A stretch of 64,000 nt of DNA from Candidatus Rubrivivax defluviihabitans (GTDB taxonomy: Bacteria; Pseudomonadota; Gammaproteobacteria; Burkholderiales; Burkholderiaceae_C), in the NCBI GenBank assembly GCA_016709385.1, contig JADJMW010000008.1, positions 186,001-250,000 on the forward strand, given 5' to 3'. The notes beneath the pieces are model-generated. The model was given only the letters and a program-made list of their open reading frames with translations, made no database searches and had not been told where the DNA came from. The position numbers were made by a program, and so were the translations under genes. Shown here piece by piece: positions 19,450-30,707 of the stretch (the stretch's first letter is position 1; each line of letters starts with the position of its first letter).

Positions 19450-21095
19450 CGCGAATTCCCCGCCGCCGCCCGGCGCTTGGCCGGCGCACGGGCCGCCCCG
19501 CGCCCGGTGACCTGCGATACCGCCGTTTCCACGGCCGTGGTCATGACCTGGCGCGCCACCTTGCCCATCGCGCCCGTGACCACGCCGGTGGCGCCGGTCA
19601 CCACGTCGGTGATGCCGCGGGCGGCACGACCCACCACGCCGGGCGGCGGCGCTTCTTCGGGGTCGGGCTCGCCGGGACGGGCGAGCGCACGCAGATCGTC
19701 GAAGGCGATGACGATGGCGTCGGCCAGCTCGCGCACGTCGGGCAGCGCCTGGCCGTCGGCCATGAAACCGAAATCGAGCGAGCGGTCGTAACTCTGCACC
19801 GTAATGTTCAGCGCCAGTCCGTGCACGACGATCGAGGTGGGGTAGTTGGTGAGCATCTTCGCCCCCGCCATGTACAGCGGCACCGGCGGCCCCGGCACGT
19901 TGGAGATGACCAGGTTGGCCACCTGCGGAATGCGGTCGGCCACCCGCGCCTTGCCATAGAGCTTGGTGGCGGCCTCGATCAGCCAGGGCACGCCGAGCGA
20001 CGGAAAGTCGGTGGGCAGGATGCTCTTGAGGTCGCCCATGGTCGACTTCATCGATGCGGTGGCGGCCTGCACATGGGCCAGGCGCTTGCGCGTATCGGCG
20101 ATATTCGTGCCCAGGCTGACCAGGCTCATCGAGGCCTGGTTGTCGGGTGAGGTGTCACCGGCCTCGCGCAGCGTGATCGGCACCGCGGCCACCAGGCTCT
20201 TGCGCGGCAGCTGGCGGCGCTTGGCATAGTGCCGGCGGAGCGCGCTGCTGCACAGCATGAGCACCATGTCGTTGATGGTGGCACCGTGGGCGCGGCCCAG
20301 TGCCTTCACCTCGGCCAGCGGCAGCGTGACGGCGGCAAAGGCACGGCCGGTGGTGACGGACACGTTCAGCGGCGTGCGCGGCGCCAGCGTCAGGTTGCTC
20401 GGCCCCCCCTTGCCGCCGAGCAGCGCCGAGCCCGAGATGGCCCGGCTGGCGGCATTCTTCAGCGTGCCCACGGTGGCCGGCAGGCCGCGCACGATCTCCG
20501 CCACCTTCTGCGCCTGGTTGCCGAGCACGCCGCGCAGCATCTCGGTCATTTCCAGCCGGAAGACCTTGTTGCGGCGCGACGAACGGGACTCGATCGCCCG
20601 CGGGACGGGGCTCAGGTCCATGATGGCGTTGGCCAGCGCCACCGCCGCCTGCCCGTCCACCGCGGCGTGGTGCAGTTGCGTGTACAGCCCGACGCGGCGG
20701 TGGCCATTGGCGCCCGGGGCCAGGCCCTCGAAGACATGCATCTTCCACAGCGGGCGCTCGCGGTCCAGCAGCACCGAATGCAGGCGCGAGACCTCGGCTT
20801 CCAGCGCGGGGAGGCCGGCGCCCTTGGGCAGCTTGATCTCGACGATATGCCGGCGCAGGTCGGGTTCGGCATCGACCCAGGCCGGGTTGGCCAGGTTCAG
20901 CGGCATCCACCACAGGCGGCGGCGCAGTACCGGCGCCACCGGCAAGCGCGAGGCGATGTGCTTGCGCAGCGCGGTGACGAATTTGCCGGGATAGCCCGGC
21001 GGCAGTTCGAACAGATGCAGCGCACCCACGTGCATGGGCATCTGGGCCGTTTCGAGGTACAGGAAGGTGGCGTCGAGGCCGGACAGTTGCTGCAT
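19446..21095 (-). CDS. Wax ester synthase/diacylglycerol acyltransferase (WS/DGAT)
   Basis: A 549-residue bifunctional acyltransferase that makes wax esters or triacylglycerol from acyl-CoA at the membrane. The active-site motif HHxxxDG is seen as HHAAVDG (residues 142-148), preceded by the N-terminal MQQLSGLDATFLYLE and PLW region (RPLWKMHVFEG), and followed by the NDMVL segment and SNVPGPPVPLYMAG. The protein ends with an extra 70-residue Gly/Val/Ala-rich tail beyond the usual domain. The ATG at 21095 is supported by GGGAGAG upstream. Confidence 0.92.
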   Translation of the reverse strand: MQQLSGLDATFLYLETAQMPMHVGALHLFELPPGYPGKFVTALRKHIASRLPVAPVLRRRLWWMPLNLANPAWVDAEPDLRRHIVEIKLPKGAGLPALEAEVSRLHSVLLDRERPLWKMHVFEGLAPGANGHRRVGLYTQLHHAAVDGQAAVALANAIMDLSPVPRAIESRSSRRNKVFRLEMTEMLRGVLGNQAQKVAEIVRGLPATVGTLKNAASRAISGSALLGGKGGPSNLTLAPRTPLNVSVTTGRAFAAVTLPLAEVKALGRAHGATINDMVLMLCSSALRRHYAKRRQLPRKSLVAAVPITLREAGDTSPDNQASMSLVSLGTNIADTRKRLAHVQAATASMKSTMGDLKSILPTDFPSLGVPWLIEAATKLYGKARVADRIPQVANLVISNVPGPPVPLYMAGAKMLTNYPTSIVVHGLALNITVQSYDRSLDFGFMADGQALPDVRELADAIVIAFDDLRALARPGEPDPEEAPPPGVVGRAARGITDVVTGATGVVTGAMGKVARQVMTTAVETAVSQVTGRGAARAPAKRRAAAGNSR

Positions 21096-21194
21096 GCGCT
21101 CTCCCGTGCAAGAAAGTCCTGCACTGCTGGCCGATGCTAGCGCGAGCCCGGCCCCCGCCACCGGGCTCACGCCACCGGGTTCACCCCACCGGGC

Positions 21195-22094
21195 TCACCC
21201 CGGTCCGGCGAGCCGGGTGCGTGATCGCAATGCCAGCGCCTCGTTGGCCACCAGCGCGCCGAGCACGAGAAGGCCGCCGCCGAGCACGGCTCCGGTGGGC
21301 GCCTCGCCCGCGCCCAGCCAGGCCCAGGCCACGCCGAACAGCACTTCCAGCAGGCCCAGCAGCGATATCTCGGGCGCGCTGAGCACCCGCGCCGCGGCCA
21401 CCGCGATGAGGCAGGGTATGGCCAGTTGCACCACACCCAGCAAGGCCAGCAGCGACAAATCATGCGCTGAAGCGGCAAACGGCAGCGCCAGCGGCAGCGT
21501 CAGCAGCGCCGACAGCAGCGCACCCAGAAGCACGGCCGGCAGCATGTCGGCGCCACCGCCCTGGCGGCTCTTCAGGTGCTGCAGCAGGGTCCAGTTGACG
21601 GCCGCAGCCACCGGCACCGCCAGTGCCACGGCCGTGCCCAGCAGGTGCGTCGACCCGCCGGCGCTGATTTCGCTGCCATACATCCAGGCGATGCCGGCAC
21701 CGGCCAACAGCACCGCGCCCCAGGTGCGCGGCGCCAGCCGGTGGCCCAGCGCCACCCGGGCGAGCAAGGCCGTGAGCAGCGGCGCAATCGACATCGTGAC
21801 CAGCACGTTGGCCACCGTGGTCAGCGTGAGCGCCACCATGAAGGCGGTGAACATGACGCTCCAGCACAGCGCCGACACCCACAGGGCGCGGCCGCCGCGG
21901 CGCAGCGAAGCCCACAAAGCCGCCGGCCCGCGCAGCCACGACAGCAGCACCACCAGCGCCAGCGCATTGAAGCCGCTGCGCCAGAACGTGATCTCGAAGC
22001 TGCGCGCCGCCTCCAGCTGGCGCGTGACCACCCCCGCGATGCTCCACATCAGGGCAGCGGCGATCATCGCCAGCACGGCACGACGGTGGGTCAT
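21195..22094 (-). CDS. EamA/DMT-family transporter
   Basis: A 299-residue protein with ten predicted membrane helices in two EamA halves (first helix LAMIAAALMWSIAGVVTRQ). Substrate unknown. The ATG at 22094 is preferred because the first helix starts directly after it; another ATG at 22136 would overlap the end of typA by 35 bases and has AAGGAG only one base away. The gene follows typA closely on the same strand and may be at the end of the translation operon. Confidence 0.82.
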   Translation of the reverse strand: MTHRRAVLAMIAAALMWSIAGVVTRQLEAARSFEITFWRSGFNALALVVLLSWLRGPAALWASLRRGGRALWVSALCWSVMFTAFMVALTLTTVANVLVTMSIAPLLTALLARVALGHRLAPRTWGAVLLAGAGIAWMYGSEISAGGSTHLLGTAVALAVPVAAAVNWTLLQHLKSRQGGGADMLPAVLLGALLSALLTLPLALPFAASAHDLSLLALLGVVQLAIPCLIAVAAARVLSAPEISLLGLLEVLFGVAWAWLGAGEAPTGAVLGGGLLVLGALVANEALALRSRTRLAGPG

Positions 22095-22101
22095 GAACGG
22101 A

Positions 22102-23942
<1,841 letters not shown>

Positions 23943-23950
23943 GGGGTTCG

Positions 23951-24913
23951 TCAGGCCTGCAAGGCCTGCACTTCGAGGGGACTCAGGAGCCGGTCGGCGA
24001 TCAGTTCGCCGGCGGTGATGTGGGCGGTGCCCAGGAAAGCATGCGCTTCGTGGCCCTGGGGCTGCGGATGCCCGGCCGGCCCGTAGACGCGCACGGCCGG
24101 CGTGTCGGCCAGCGCCACGCGGCGCCGCAGGCCGGTGAGAAAACGGCCGGCTTCGTCGTTCGGCAGGTGCACCGCGGGCCAGGCCGACAGCAGCACGTCG
24201 GACGGCAGCAGCCGGGCCTCGCGTGCGGCTTCATCCATCGCGGCCAGGGCCTCGATCGTCACGGCGTCGTTGACATTCAGGCTGCCGCTGGCGGTGCGCC
24301 GCAGGTCTTGCAGGTGCGCGCCGCAGCCGAGCGCGGTGCCGATGTCCTCGGCCAGCGTGCGGATGTAGGTGCCCTTGCTGCAGCAAACGTCGATCACCAG
24401 GCAGTCATGCTGCCAGTCGACGATGTCGATGCGATGAATCGTGATGCGGCGGGTGCTGCGGTCGACCTCGACGCCGGCACGGGCGTAGTCATAGAGGGCC
24501 CGGCCTTCGTGCTTGAGCGCGGAATGCATCGGCGGCAGCTGCTCGATGGGGCCGACGAAGCGCGCGCAGGCGGCGGCTATGGCCGCGCGCTCCACCTGCA
24601 CCGGGCGCGTCTCGACGACTTCGCCTTCGCGGTCGCCGGTGCTCGTGCGCTGGCCGAGCTTCAAGGTGGCGCGGTAGCTCTTGTCGGCGTCCAGGCTGGC
24701 CTGGCTGAACTTGGTGGCGGCGCCGAAGCACAGGGGCAGCAGGCCCGTGGCCAGCGGGTCCAGCGTGCCGGTGTGGCCGCCCTTCTCCGCCCGCAGCAGG
24801 CCCTTGGCCTTCTGCAGCGCGTCGTTGCTCGTCCAACCGACCGGCTTGTCGAGCAGCAGCACGCCGTGCAAGGGACGGCGCGGCTGGCGCGGGCGCGGCA
24901 CCGGGTTCGTCAT
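23951..24913 (-). CDS. truB: tRNA pseudouridine(55) synthase
   Basis: A 320-residue pseudouridine synthase that modifies U55 in the T-loop of tRNAs. The catalytic Asp is in GGHTGTLDPLATGLLP (about residue 52); LLLDKPVGWTSNDALQK marks the N-terminus and GTYIRTLAEDIG the conserved second region. The C-terminal part is a PUA-like domain. The ATG overlaps the rbfA stop by one base, so the pair is translationally coupled. Confidence 0.96.
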   Translation of the reverse strand: MTNPVPRPRQPRRPLHGVLLLDKPVGWTSNDALQKAKGLLRAEKGGHTGTLDPLATGLLPLCFGAATKFSQASLDADKSYRATLKLGQRTSTGDREGEVVETRPVQVERAAIAAACARFVGPIEQLPPMHSALKHEGRALYDYARAGVEVDRSTRRITIHRIDIVDWQHDCLVIDVCCSKGTYIRTLAEDIGTALGCGAHLQDLRRTASGSLNVNDAVTIEALAAMDEAAREARLLPSDVLLSAWPAVHLPNDEAGRFLTGLRRRVALADTPAVRVYGPAGHPQPQGHEAHAFLGTAHITAGELIADRLLSPLEVQALQA

Positions 24914-25278
24914 CAGTCGTCCTTCGCGCGGCTGGCGTTGGCGCGCGCGATCAGCGCCGATAGGTCGGCTGCGCGTTCGGTGGTCTTGTCGAAGTGGAAG
25001 TGCAGCGTCGGCACGGTGTGGATGGACAGCCGCTTGAACAGGCCGTTGCGCAGGAAGCCCGCCGCCTCGTTCAGGGCCAGTGTGCAATCTTCCGGGCTGC
25101 CGACGAGCACCGAGAAGTAGATCTGCGCATGCGCATAGTCGGGCGAAACCTCGACGCTGTTGATCGTGACCATGCCCACCCGCGGGTCCTTGAGGTCGCG
25201 GATGAGTTCGGCCACGTCGCGCTGGATCTGGTCGGCCACGCGGAAGCTGCGGTTGACGGTGGATTTCTTGTGTCTCAT
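24913..25278 (-). CDS. rbfA: 30S ribosome-binding factor RbfA
   Basis: A 121-residue KH-fold protein that helps mature the 5' end of 16S rRNA in the 30S subunit. RVADQIQRDVAELIRDLKDPRVGMVTINSVEVSPDYAHAQIY covers the usual RbfA core, and the C-terminal LHFHFDKTTERA is conserved. Length is normal. It lies between infB and truB as in most proteobacteria, with a hairpin in the 69-base gap after infB. Confidence 0.96.
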   Translation of the reverse strand: MRHKKSTVNRSFRVADQIQRDVAELIRDLKDPRVGMVTINSVEVSPDYAHAQIYFSVLVGSPEDCTLALNEAAGFLRNGLFKRLSIHTVPTLHFHFDKTTERAADLSALIARANASRAKDD

Positions 25279-25296
25279 GGTCGGGCCTGAAGTGCA

Positions 25297-25326
25297 AACC
25301 CCGCCTCCGTTTCGGAAGGCGGGGTT
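25297..25326 (-). terminator. Strong hairpin between infB and rbfA
   Basis: A ten-base-pair GC-rich stem (AACCCCGCCT pairing with AGGCGGGGTT) closed by an inner CCG/CGG loop lies between infB and rbfA. On the minus strand it is followed only by TTTGC, so it is a weak terminator at best and could instead reduce expression of the distal genes or serve as an mRNA processing/stabilising hairpin. Confidence 0.55.
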
Positions 25327-25347
25327 GCAGGTGAGGGCAAGTCCGCC

Positions 25348-28209
25348 TTACAGCGTGCGGGCCACTTCCTTGACCTCGAAGAATTCGAGCTGGTCGCCTT
25401 CCTTGATGTCGTTGTAGTTCTTCAGCTTGATGCCGCACTCGAAGCCTTCCTTGACCTCGCGCACGTCGTCCTTCATGCGCTTGAGCGACTCCAGTTCGCC
25501 GGTGTAGACGACCACGTTGTCGCGCAGCAGGCGGAAGCGCGCGTTGCGCGTCACCTGGCCGGCAGTGACCATGCAACCCGCCACGGTGCCGATCTTGCTG
25601 GCCACGAAGACGGTACGGATCTCGGCCGTGCCGATGGTCTCTTCCTTCTGCTCGGGCGCGAGCATGCCGGTCATCGCCGCCTTCACCTCGTCGACGGCGT
25701 CGTAGATGATGTTGTAGTAGCGGATGTCGACACCGTTGCCCTCGGCCAGCTTGCGCGCACCGACGTCGGCACGCACGTTGAAGCCGATGATCACCGCCTT
25801 GGATGCGATCGCCAGGTTGACGTCGCTTTCGGTGATGCCGCCCACGGCCGCATGCACGATCTGCACCTTGACCTCGGCCGTGCCGAGCTTGACCAGGCTC
25901 TGCGCCAGCGCCTCCTGCGAGCCCTGCACGTCGGCCTTGACGATGAGCGACAGCGTCTGCGCCGCGCCCTCGCCCATGCCCTCGAACATGCCCTCGAGCT
26001 TGGCCGCCTGGCGCTTGTTGAGCGTGACCTCGCGGTACTTGCCCTGGCGGAAGGTGGCGATCTCGCGCGCCCGGCGCTCGTCGGCCAACACCATGAACTC
26101 GTCGCCGGCCTGCGGCACCTCGGTCAGACCCTGGATCTCCACCGGCAGCGAAGGGCCCGCAGATTCGATGGACTTGCCGTCTTCGTCGAGCATGGCGCGC
26201 ACGCGGCCGTAACTGCTGCCGGCCAGCACGACGTCGCCCTTCTTCAGGGTGCCGCTCTGGACCAGGATGCTGGCCACCGGTCCGCGGCCCTTGTCGAGCT
26301 TGGCCTCGATGACGAGGCCGCGTGCCGCGGCCTCGGCCGGCGCCTTGAGCTCCAGCACCTCGGCCTGCAACAGCACCTGCTCCAGCAGCGTGTCGATGCC
26401 CTGCCCGGTCTTGGCCGAGACCGGGACGAAGGGCGCATCACCGCCGAAGTCCTCGGGGATCACGCCTTCGGCGACCAGCTCGCTCTTCAGTCGTTCCAGG
26501 TTGGCGTCGGGCTTGTCGATCTTGTTCATGGCCACGACGATGGGCACGCCTGCGGCCTTGGCGTGGGCGATGGCCTCCTTGGTCTGCGGCATCACACCGT
26601 CGTCGGCAGCGACGACCAGGATCACGATGTCGGTGGCCTTGGCACCGCGCGCGCGCATCGCCGTGAAGGCGGCGTGGCCCGGGGTGTCCAGGAAGGTGAT
26701 CATGCCGCGCGGCGTTTCCACGTGGTAGGCGCCGATGTGCTGCGTGATGCCGCCGGCCTCGCCCGCCGCCACGCGGGCGCGGCGGATGTAGTCCAGCAGC
26801 GAGGTCTTGCCGTGGTCGACGTGGCCCATCACCGTGACCACCGGCGCGCGGTTCAACGCTTCCGCGTCGTGCGCGGCCGCGGTCTCCTCTTCGGTGAAGG
26901 CTTCCGGGTCGTCCAGCTTGGCGGCCAGCGCGGTGTGGCCCATCTCCTCGACGACGATCATCGCCGTCTCCTGGTCGAGCTGCTGGTTGATGCTGACCAT
27001 CTGGCCCAGCTTCATGAGCTGCTTGATGACCTCGCTGCCCTTGACCGACATCTTGTGCGCCAGGTCGGCCACCGAGATGGTCTCGGGCACGTGCACTTCC
27101 TGCACCTGCTGCTCGACCTGCGGCGTGTAGCTCTGGCCGTTGTCGCCGCGGTCGCCGCCACGGCGGGCACCGCCGCGCGGTGCGCGCCAGCCGGGACGTC
27201 CGGCGCCGCCGGTGTCGCCGCGCGTCTTCAGCGCGGCACGCTTCTTCGCCGCGTCGTCGGCCCAGCTCGAAGAGAGCTTCTCCGACTTGACCTGCTTCTT
27301 GTCGCCCGGCTTGGCAGCGGCGGTGGCGCCGGTCGTGCCCGGGGCCCCCTTGGGCTTGTGGATGGTGCCCTTGATGGCTTCCTTGGCGATCTCGGGCTTG
27401 ACCTCTTCCGGCTTCTTCGCCACCAGTACCTTCTTCGGGCCGGCCATCATGGCGCGGATGGCCGCAGCCTCGGCCTCGGCGGACTTGCGGCGCTTCTCCA
27501 GGTCGAGCTGTCGCGCGTTGTCCTCGGCCGCCTTGTCGGCGGCCTTCACGATGCGCAGCACCGGCTTGGCCGGCTCCGGTGCCTTGACCGGCTCCTCGGC
27601 TGGCACGGCCGCAGGCTCGGCCGGCAAAGCGGCGCCCTTGCCCTTCGCGGGCTTGGCCGCCGCCTCAGCCGCCTGGGCAGCGGCCTCGGCCGCGGCCTTG
27701 GCTGCCGCCTCGGCCGCTGCAGCCTGCGCGGCCTCGGCTGCCTCGCGCGCGGCGCGCTCCTGCTCCTCGCGCTGGCGGCGCGCTTCGGCGAGCTCGGCTT
27801 CCTGCTGGCGGATGGCCTCGGCCTGCGCGCGCGCCTCTTCCTCGCGGCGCAGCAGGTCGAGTTGCTCGGCGCTGGGACCGGACGGCTCCTCGACGGCCGG
27901 CGCATCGTCGCGCTTGACGAAGACGCGCTTCTTGCGCACCTCGACCTGGATCGTGCGCGCGCGGCCGCTGGCGTCGGCCTGCTTGATCTCGGTGGTGGAC
28001 TTGCGCATCACGGTGATCTTCTTGCGCTCGCCGGAAACGGCGGTGCCGTGCGCGGTGCGCAGGTAGGCCAGCAGGCGCTCCTTGTCCGGCTCGGTCAGCG
28101 CGTCTTCGGGCGACTGCTTGGTCACGCCGGCCGATTGCAGCTGCTCGAGCAGTGCCGCCGTCGGGCGGCCGAGCTGCGCGGCGAACTGTGCGACTGTGAT
28201 CACGGCCAT
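25348..28209 (-). CDS. infB: Translation initiation factor IF-2
   Basis: A 953-residue GTPase that brings initiator fMet-tRNA to the 30S subunit. The N-terminal IF2_N domain (AQFAAQLGRPTAALLEQLQSAG) is followed by a long charged Ala/Glu/Lys-rich linker (about 100-360), a second IF2_N-like element, and the G domain with GHVDHGKTSLLDYIR (G1), DTPGHAAFTAMRARG (G3) and NKIDKPDAN (G4). Domains II and IV close the protein. It lies 56 bases after nusA in the usual operon order. Confidence 0.97.
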   Translation of the reverse strand: MAVITVAQFAAQLGRPTAALLEQLQSAGVTKQSPEDALTEPDKERLLAYLRTAHGTAVSGERKKITVMRKSTTEIKQADASGRARTIQVEVRKKRVFVKRDDAPAVEEPSGPSAEQLDLLRREEEARAQAEAIRQQEAELAEARRQREEQERAAREAAEAAQAAAAEAAAKAAAEAAAQAAEAAAKPAKGKGAALPAEPAAVPAEEPVKAPEPAKPVLRIVKAADKAAEDNARQLDLEKRRKSAEAEAAAIRAMMAGPKKVLVAKKPEEVKPEIAKEAIKGTIHKPKGAPGTTGATAAAKPGDKKQVKSEKLSSSWADDAAKKRAALKTRGDTGGAGRPGWRAPRGGARRGGDRGDNGQSYTPQVEQQVQEVHVPETISVADLAHKMSVKGSEVIKQLMKLGQMVSINQQLDQETAMIVVEEMGHTALAAKLDDPEAFTEEETAAAHDAEALNRAPVVTVMGHVDHGKTSLLDYIRRARVAAGEAGGITQHIGAYHVETPRGMITFLDTPGHAAFTAMRARGAKATDIVILVVAADDGVMPQTKEAIAHAKAAGVPIVVAMNKIDKPDANLERLKSELVAEGVIPEDFGGDAPFVPVSAKTGQGIDTLLEQVLLQAEVLELKAPAEAAARGLVIEAKLDKGRGPVASILVQSGTLKKGDVVLAGSSYGRVRAMLDEDGKSIESAGPSLPVEIQGLTEVPQAGDEFMVLADERRAREIATFRQGKYREVTLNKRQAAKLEGMFEGMGEGAAQTLSLIVKADVQGSQEALAQSLVKLGTAEVKVQIVHAAVGGITESDVNLAIASKAVIIGFNVRADVGARKLAEGNGVDIRYYNIIYDAVDEVKAAMTGMLAPEQKEETIGTAEIRTVFVASKIGTVAGCMVTAGQVTRNARFRLLRDNVVVYTGELESLKRMKDDVREVKEGFECGIKLKNYNDIKEGDQLEFFEVKEVARTL

Positions 28210-28265
28210 GGGTCGGATTTCCTCGGGTAGGTCTTGCGTGTGGGCGGCGAGTGCCGGGGCGTGGT

Positions 28266-29756
28266 TCAGGCGGTGAACCAGTGCTCGCGCGCCTTCATGA
28301 TCAGCGCGCGCGCCGCCTCGTCCTCGATGCCGCTCAATTCGGTCAGTTCGTCCACGGCCAGGTCGGCCAGGTCGTCACGGGTGTGGATGCCGCCGGCGGC
28401 GAGCCTGGCGATCAATTCGGGCGCGAGGCCCTTGCCGTCGAGTTCGAGGTCGCGCAGGTCCTGAGAAACCTCCTCGACGTCTTCTTCCTTCTTGATCTCC
28501 ATCGTCAGCAGCGCGTCCTTGGCACGGGTGCGCAGTTCGTGCACCGTGTCCTCGTCGAAACCTTCGATCTCGAGCATTTCCTGCAGCGGCACGTAGGCCA
28601 CTTCCTCGAGGCTGGCAAAGCCTTCGGCGATGAGGATGTCGGCCACCTCGGCGTCGACGTCGAGCTTGTCGACGAAGAGCTGGCGCACCGATTCGCTCTC
28701 GGTGGCCGACTTGGCCTGCGATTCCTCGGCGGTCATGATGTTGATGCGCCAGCCGGTGAGTTCCGACGCCAGGCGCACGTTCTGGCCGCCGCGGCCGATG
28801 GCGATGGCGAGGTTCTCCTCGTCCACCACCACGTCCATCGCGTGGCGCTCCTCGTCGACGACGATGCTCACCACGTTGGCCGGCGCCAGCGCGCCGATGA
28901 CGAACTGCGCCGGGTCGTCGGACCACAGCACGATGTCCACGCGTTCGCCGGCCAGTTCATTGGTCACGGCGTTGACGCGCGAACCGCGCACGCCCACGCA
29001 GGTGCCGATCGGGTCGACCCGGCGGTCGTGCGAAACGACGGCGATCTTGGCCCGGCTGCCGGGGTCGCGGGCGCAACTCTTGATCTCGAGCAGGCCCTGC
29101 TCGATCTCGGGCACTTCCTGCGCGAAGAGTTCGACCATGAAGGCCGGTGCGCTGCGCGACAGCATGATCTGCGGCCCGCGCTGCGTGGGGTCGATGCCCA
29201 GCAGGACGGCGCGCACGCGATCGCCGCTGCGCAGGTTTTCCTTGGGGATCATCTCGCTGCGCTTGAGCCGCCCTTCGATGCGACCGCTCTCGACGATGAT
29301 GTCACCCTTGTCCAGGCGCTTGACGGTGCCGACGAAGATCTTCTCGCCGCGCGAGAGGAAGTCGTTGAGCAGCTGCTCGCGCTCGGCGTCGCGGATCTTC
29401 TGCAGGATCACCTGCTTGGCGGCCTGCGCGCCGATGCGGCCGATCGGCACCGACTCGATGGCTTCCTCGATGTAGTCGCCCTCCTCGATGTCGGGGATGC
29501 GCTCCAGCGCCTCGGACAGCAATTCCTCGGCATCGGGGTTCTGCAGCCCGGCGCTGTCGGGCACCACCAGCCAGCGGCGGAAGGTCTCGTAGTCGCCGGT
29601 CTCCTGGTCCACCGCCACGCGGATGTCGACCTCGCCGCCGTGCAGCTTCTTGGTGGCCGAGGCCAGCGCCGCCTCGACGGCGCCGAACACGACATCGCGA
29701 TCCACGGTCTTCTCGCGCGAGATGGCGTCCACCAGCATCAGCATTTCGCGATTCAT
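28266..29756 (-). CDS. nusA: Transcription termination/antitermination factor NusA
   Basis: A 496-residue protein with the NusA N-terminal RNA polymerase-binding domain, an S1 domain (VGTVKRLDKGDIIVESGRIEG), two KH domains (VGVRGSRVNAVTNELAGE and IGRGGQNVRLASELTGW) and two C-terminal helix-hairpin-helix repeats, one with TLRTRAKD-like sequence and one near the end (LAVDELTELSGIEDE). It pauses and terminates RNA polymerase and in other proteobacteria controls its own operon. The ATG overlaps the rimP stop (ATGA). Confidence 0.97.
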   Translation of the reverse strand: MNREMLMLVDAISREKTVDRDVVFGAVEAALASATKKLHGGEVDIRVAVDQETGDYETFRRWLVVPDSAGLQNPDAEELLSEALERIPDIEEGDYIEEAIESVPIGRIGAQAAKQVILQKIRDAEREQLLNDFLSRGEKIFVGTVKRLDKGDIIVESGRIEGRLKRSEMIPKENLRSGDRVRAVLLGIDPTQRGPQIMLSRSAPAFMVELFAQEVPEIEQGLLEIKSCARDPGSRAKIAVVSHDRRVDPIGTCVGVRGSRVNAVTNELAGERVDIVLWSDDPAQFVIGALAPANVVSIVVDEERHAMDVVVDEENLAIAIGRGGQNVRLASELTGWRINIMTAEESQAKSATESESVRQLFVDKLDVDAEVADILIAEGFASLEEVAYVPLQEMLEIEGFDEDTVHELRTRAKDALLTMEIKKEEDVEEVSQDLRDLELDGKGLAPELIARLAAGGIHTRDDLADLAVDELTELSGIEDEAARALIMKAREHWFTA

Positions 29757-30442
29757 CGATTCCCCAGCCTTTCGTCTACCGCTGTTGCCGCCCGGTCGGC
29801 CGCGACAGCATCCACCTGGCCGCCGTCGGGGGACGGGCGACCCTTGAAATCAACCACCGGCACGAGGCGTGCCTCGCGCACTTCATCGAGCGTGAAACCC
29901 AGCGCCTGTGCCGCGGACTCCGCCGCGCCGGCCGGCCCTGCCACGACGGGCTTGCGCGCCGGCCGCGTGCCGGGCTTGCCGGCGGGTTTGCGCTCGGTCA
30001 GCACCAGGCACCAGCCGCCACCTTCGTCGGCGCGGCCAAGCACGCCCTTCCAGACCTTGCGGCCCTGGAACGGCAGCTTCAGCGTCAGGCTGACCTCCTG
30101 GCCGGCGAAGCGCTGGTAGTCGGCCTCGGTGCGCAGCGGCCGGTCCAGACCGGGCGACGACACCTCCAGCCGCGCGTACGACACGGAGTCGACCTCCAGC
30201 GCGTACTGCAATTGCCGCGTGACCTGCTCGCAGTCGTCGACGGTGACGAATTCGCCGGCGCCACTGGCGTAGAGCCGACCGGGTACACGGTCGATGTAGA
30301 CACGCAGGGTGCCGGCAGGCACGCGCTCGATGTCGACCAGCTCGTAACCCAAGCCTGCCACGGTGGCCGCCACGGTCTCGCGCCAGGGCGTGAACGCGCC
30401 CGCCGCAGCGCCGGTGCGCTGCGGGTCGACGGTGTGCTGCAC
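29753..30442 (-). CDS. rimP: Ribosome maturation factor RimP
   Basis: A 229-residue protein needed for 30S maturation. The family core runs from WRETVAATVAGLGYELVDIE through TLRVYIDR, FVTVDDCEQVTRQL and LEVSSPGLDRPLRTEADYQRFAGQ; a long C-terminal extension follows the usual RimP C domain. The start is uncertain: GTG at 30442 is chosen as the first start codon close to the conserved region, while an ATG at 30586 would add 48 residues with a repetitive Gly/Lys/Pro sequence encoded by the leader. It opens the rimP-nusA-infB-rbfA-truB operon. Confidence 0.85.
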   Translation of the reverse strand: MQHTVDPQRTGAAAGAFTPWRETVAATVAGLGYELVDIERVPAGTLRVYIDRVPGRLYASGAGEFVTVDDCEQVTRQLQYALEVDSVSYARLEVSSPGLDRPLRTEADYQRFAGQEVSLTLKLPFQGRKVWKGVLGRADEGGGWCLVLTERKPAGKPGTRPARKPVVAGPAGAAESAAQALGFTLDEVREARLVPVVDFKGRPSPDGGQVDAVAADRAATAVDERLGNR

Positions 30443-30701
30443 CCTGGCCAGGCGCGTACCGGGGGCCTTCCCCTGGTATTTGCCGGAGCTCCTGCCCGGG
30501 GCTTTGCCCGGGCTCTTCCCGTGATGTCCGCTTGCTCTCAAAACCTGCTCGTCCTGGCTCTGCCTGCTGCCGCAATCCGCGGCCATTCGCGACTTTCCGC
30601 GGTTCCTGGCTGCCGCCGAAATGCGATCAGCCAAAAAAAATGGGCTGGAAGACTCCGCCCATACCCCGCTAATACCGCACCGATACCGCGTGCCCCGAAA
30701 A
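30443..30701 (-). other. Long 5' leader of the rimP operon
   Basis: About 260 bases lie between the predicted transcript start (near 30701) and rimP. The leader contains an intrinsic terminator (30633-30660) and then a stretch of GGGC/GCCC-rich imperfect repeats (30455-30535) that can pair in several ways. This resembles the rimP leader attenuator described in proteobacteria, where NusA is thought to control read-through into its own operon. Confidence 0.55.
30633..30660 (-). terminator. Intrinsic terminator/attenuator in the rimP leader
   Basis: On the minus strand GGGC-GGA, a GTCT loop, TCC-A-GCCC (seven pairs with one bulged A) is followed by A and eight T. It lies about 40 bases after the predicted transcript start and 190 bases before rimP, so it would stop most transcripts unless read through. 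Confidence 0.7.
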
Positions 30702-30707
30702 GAGCGG

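Noticed and set aside
25852..28230. 792-residue plus-strand open frame opposite infB
   Set aside because: Shadow of infB; low-complexity Gly/Leu/Arg/His product with no motifs.
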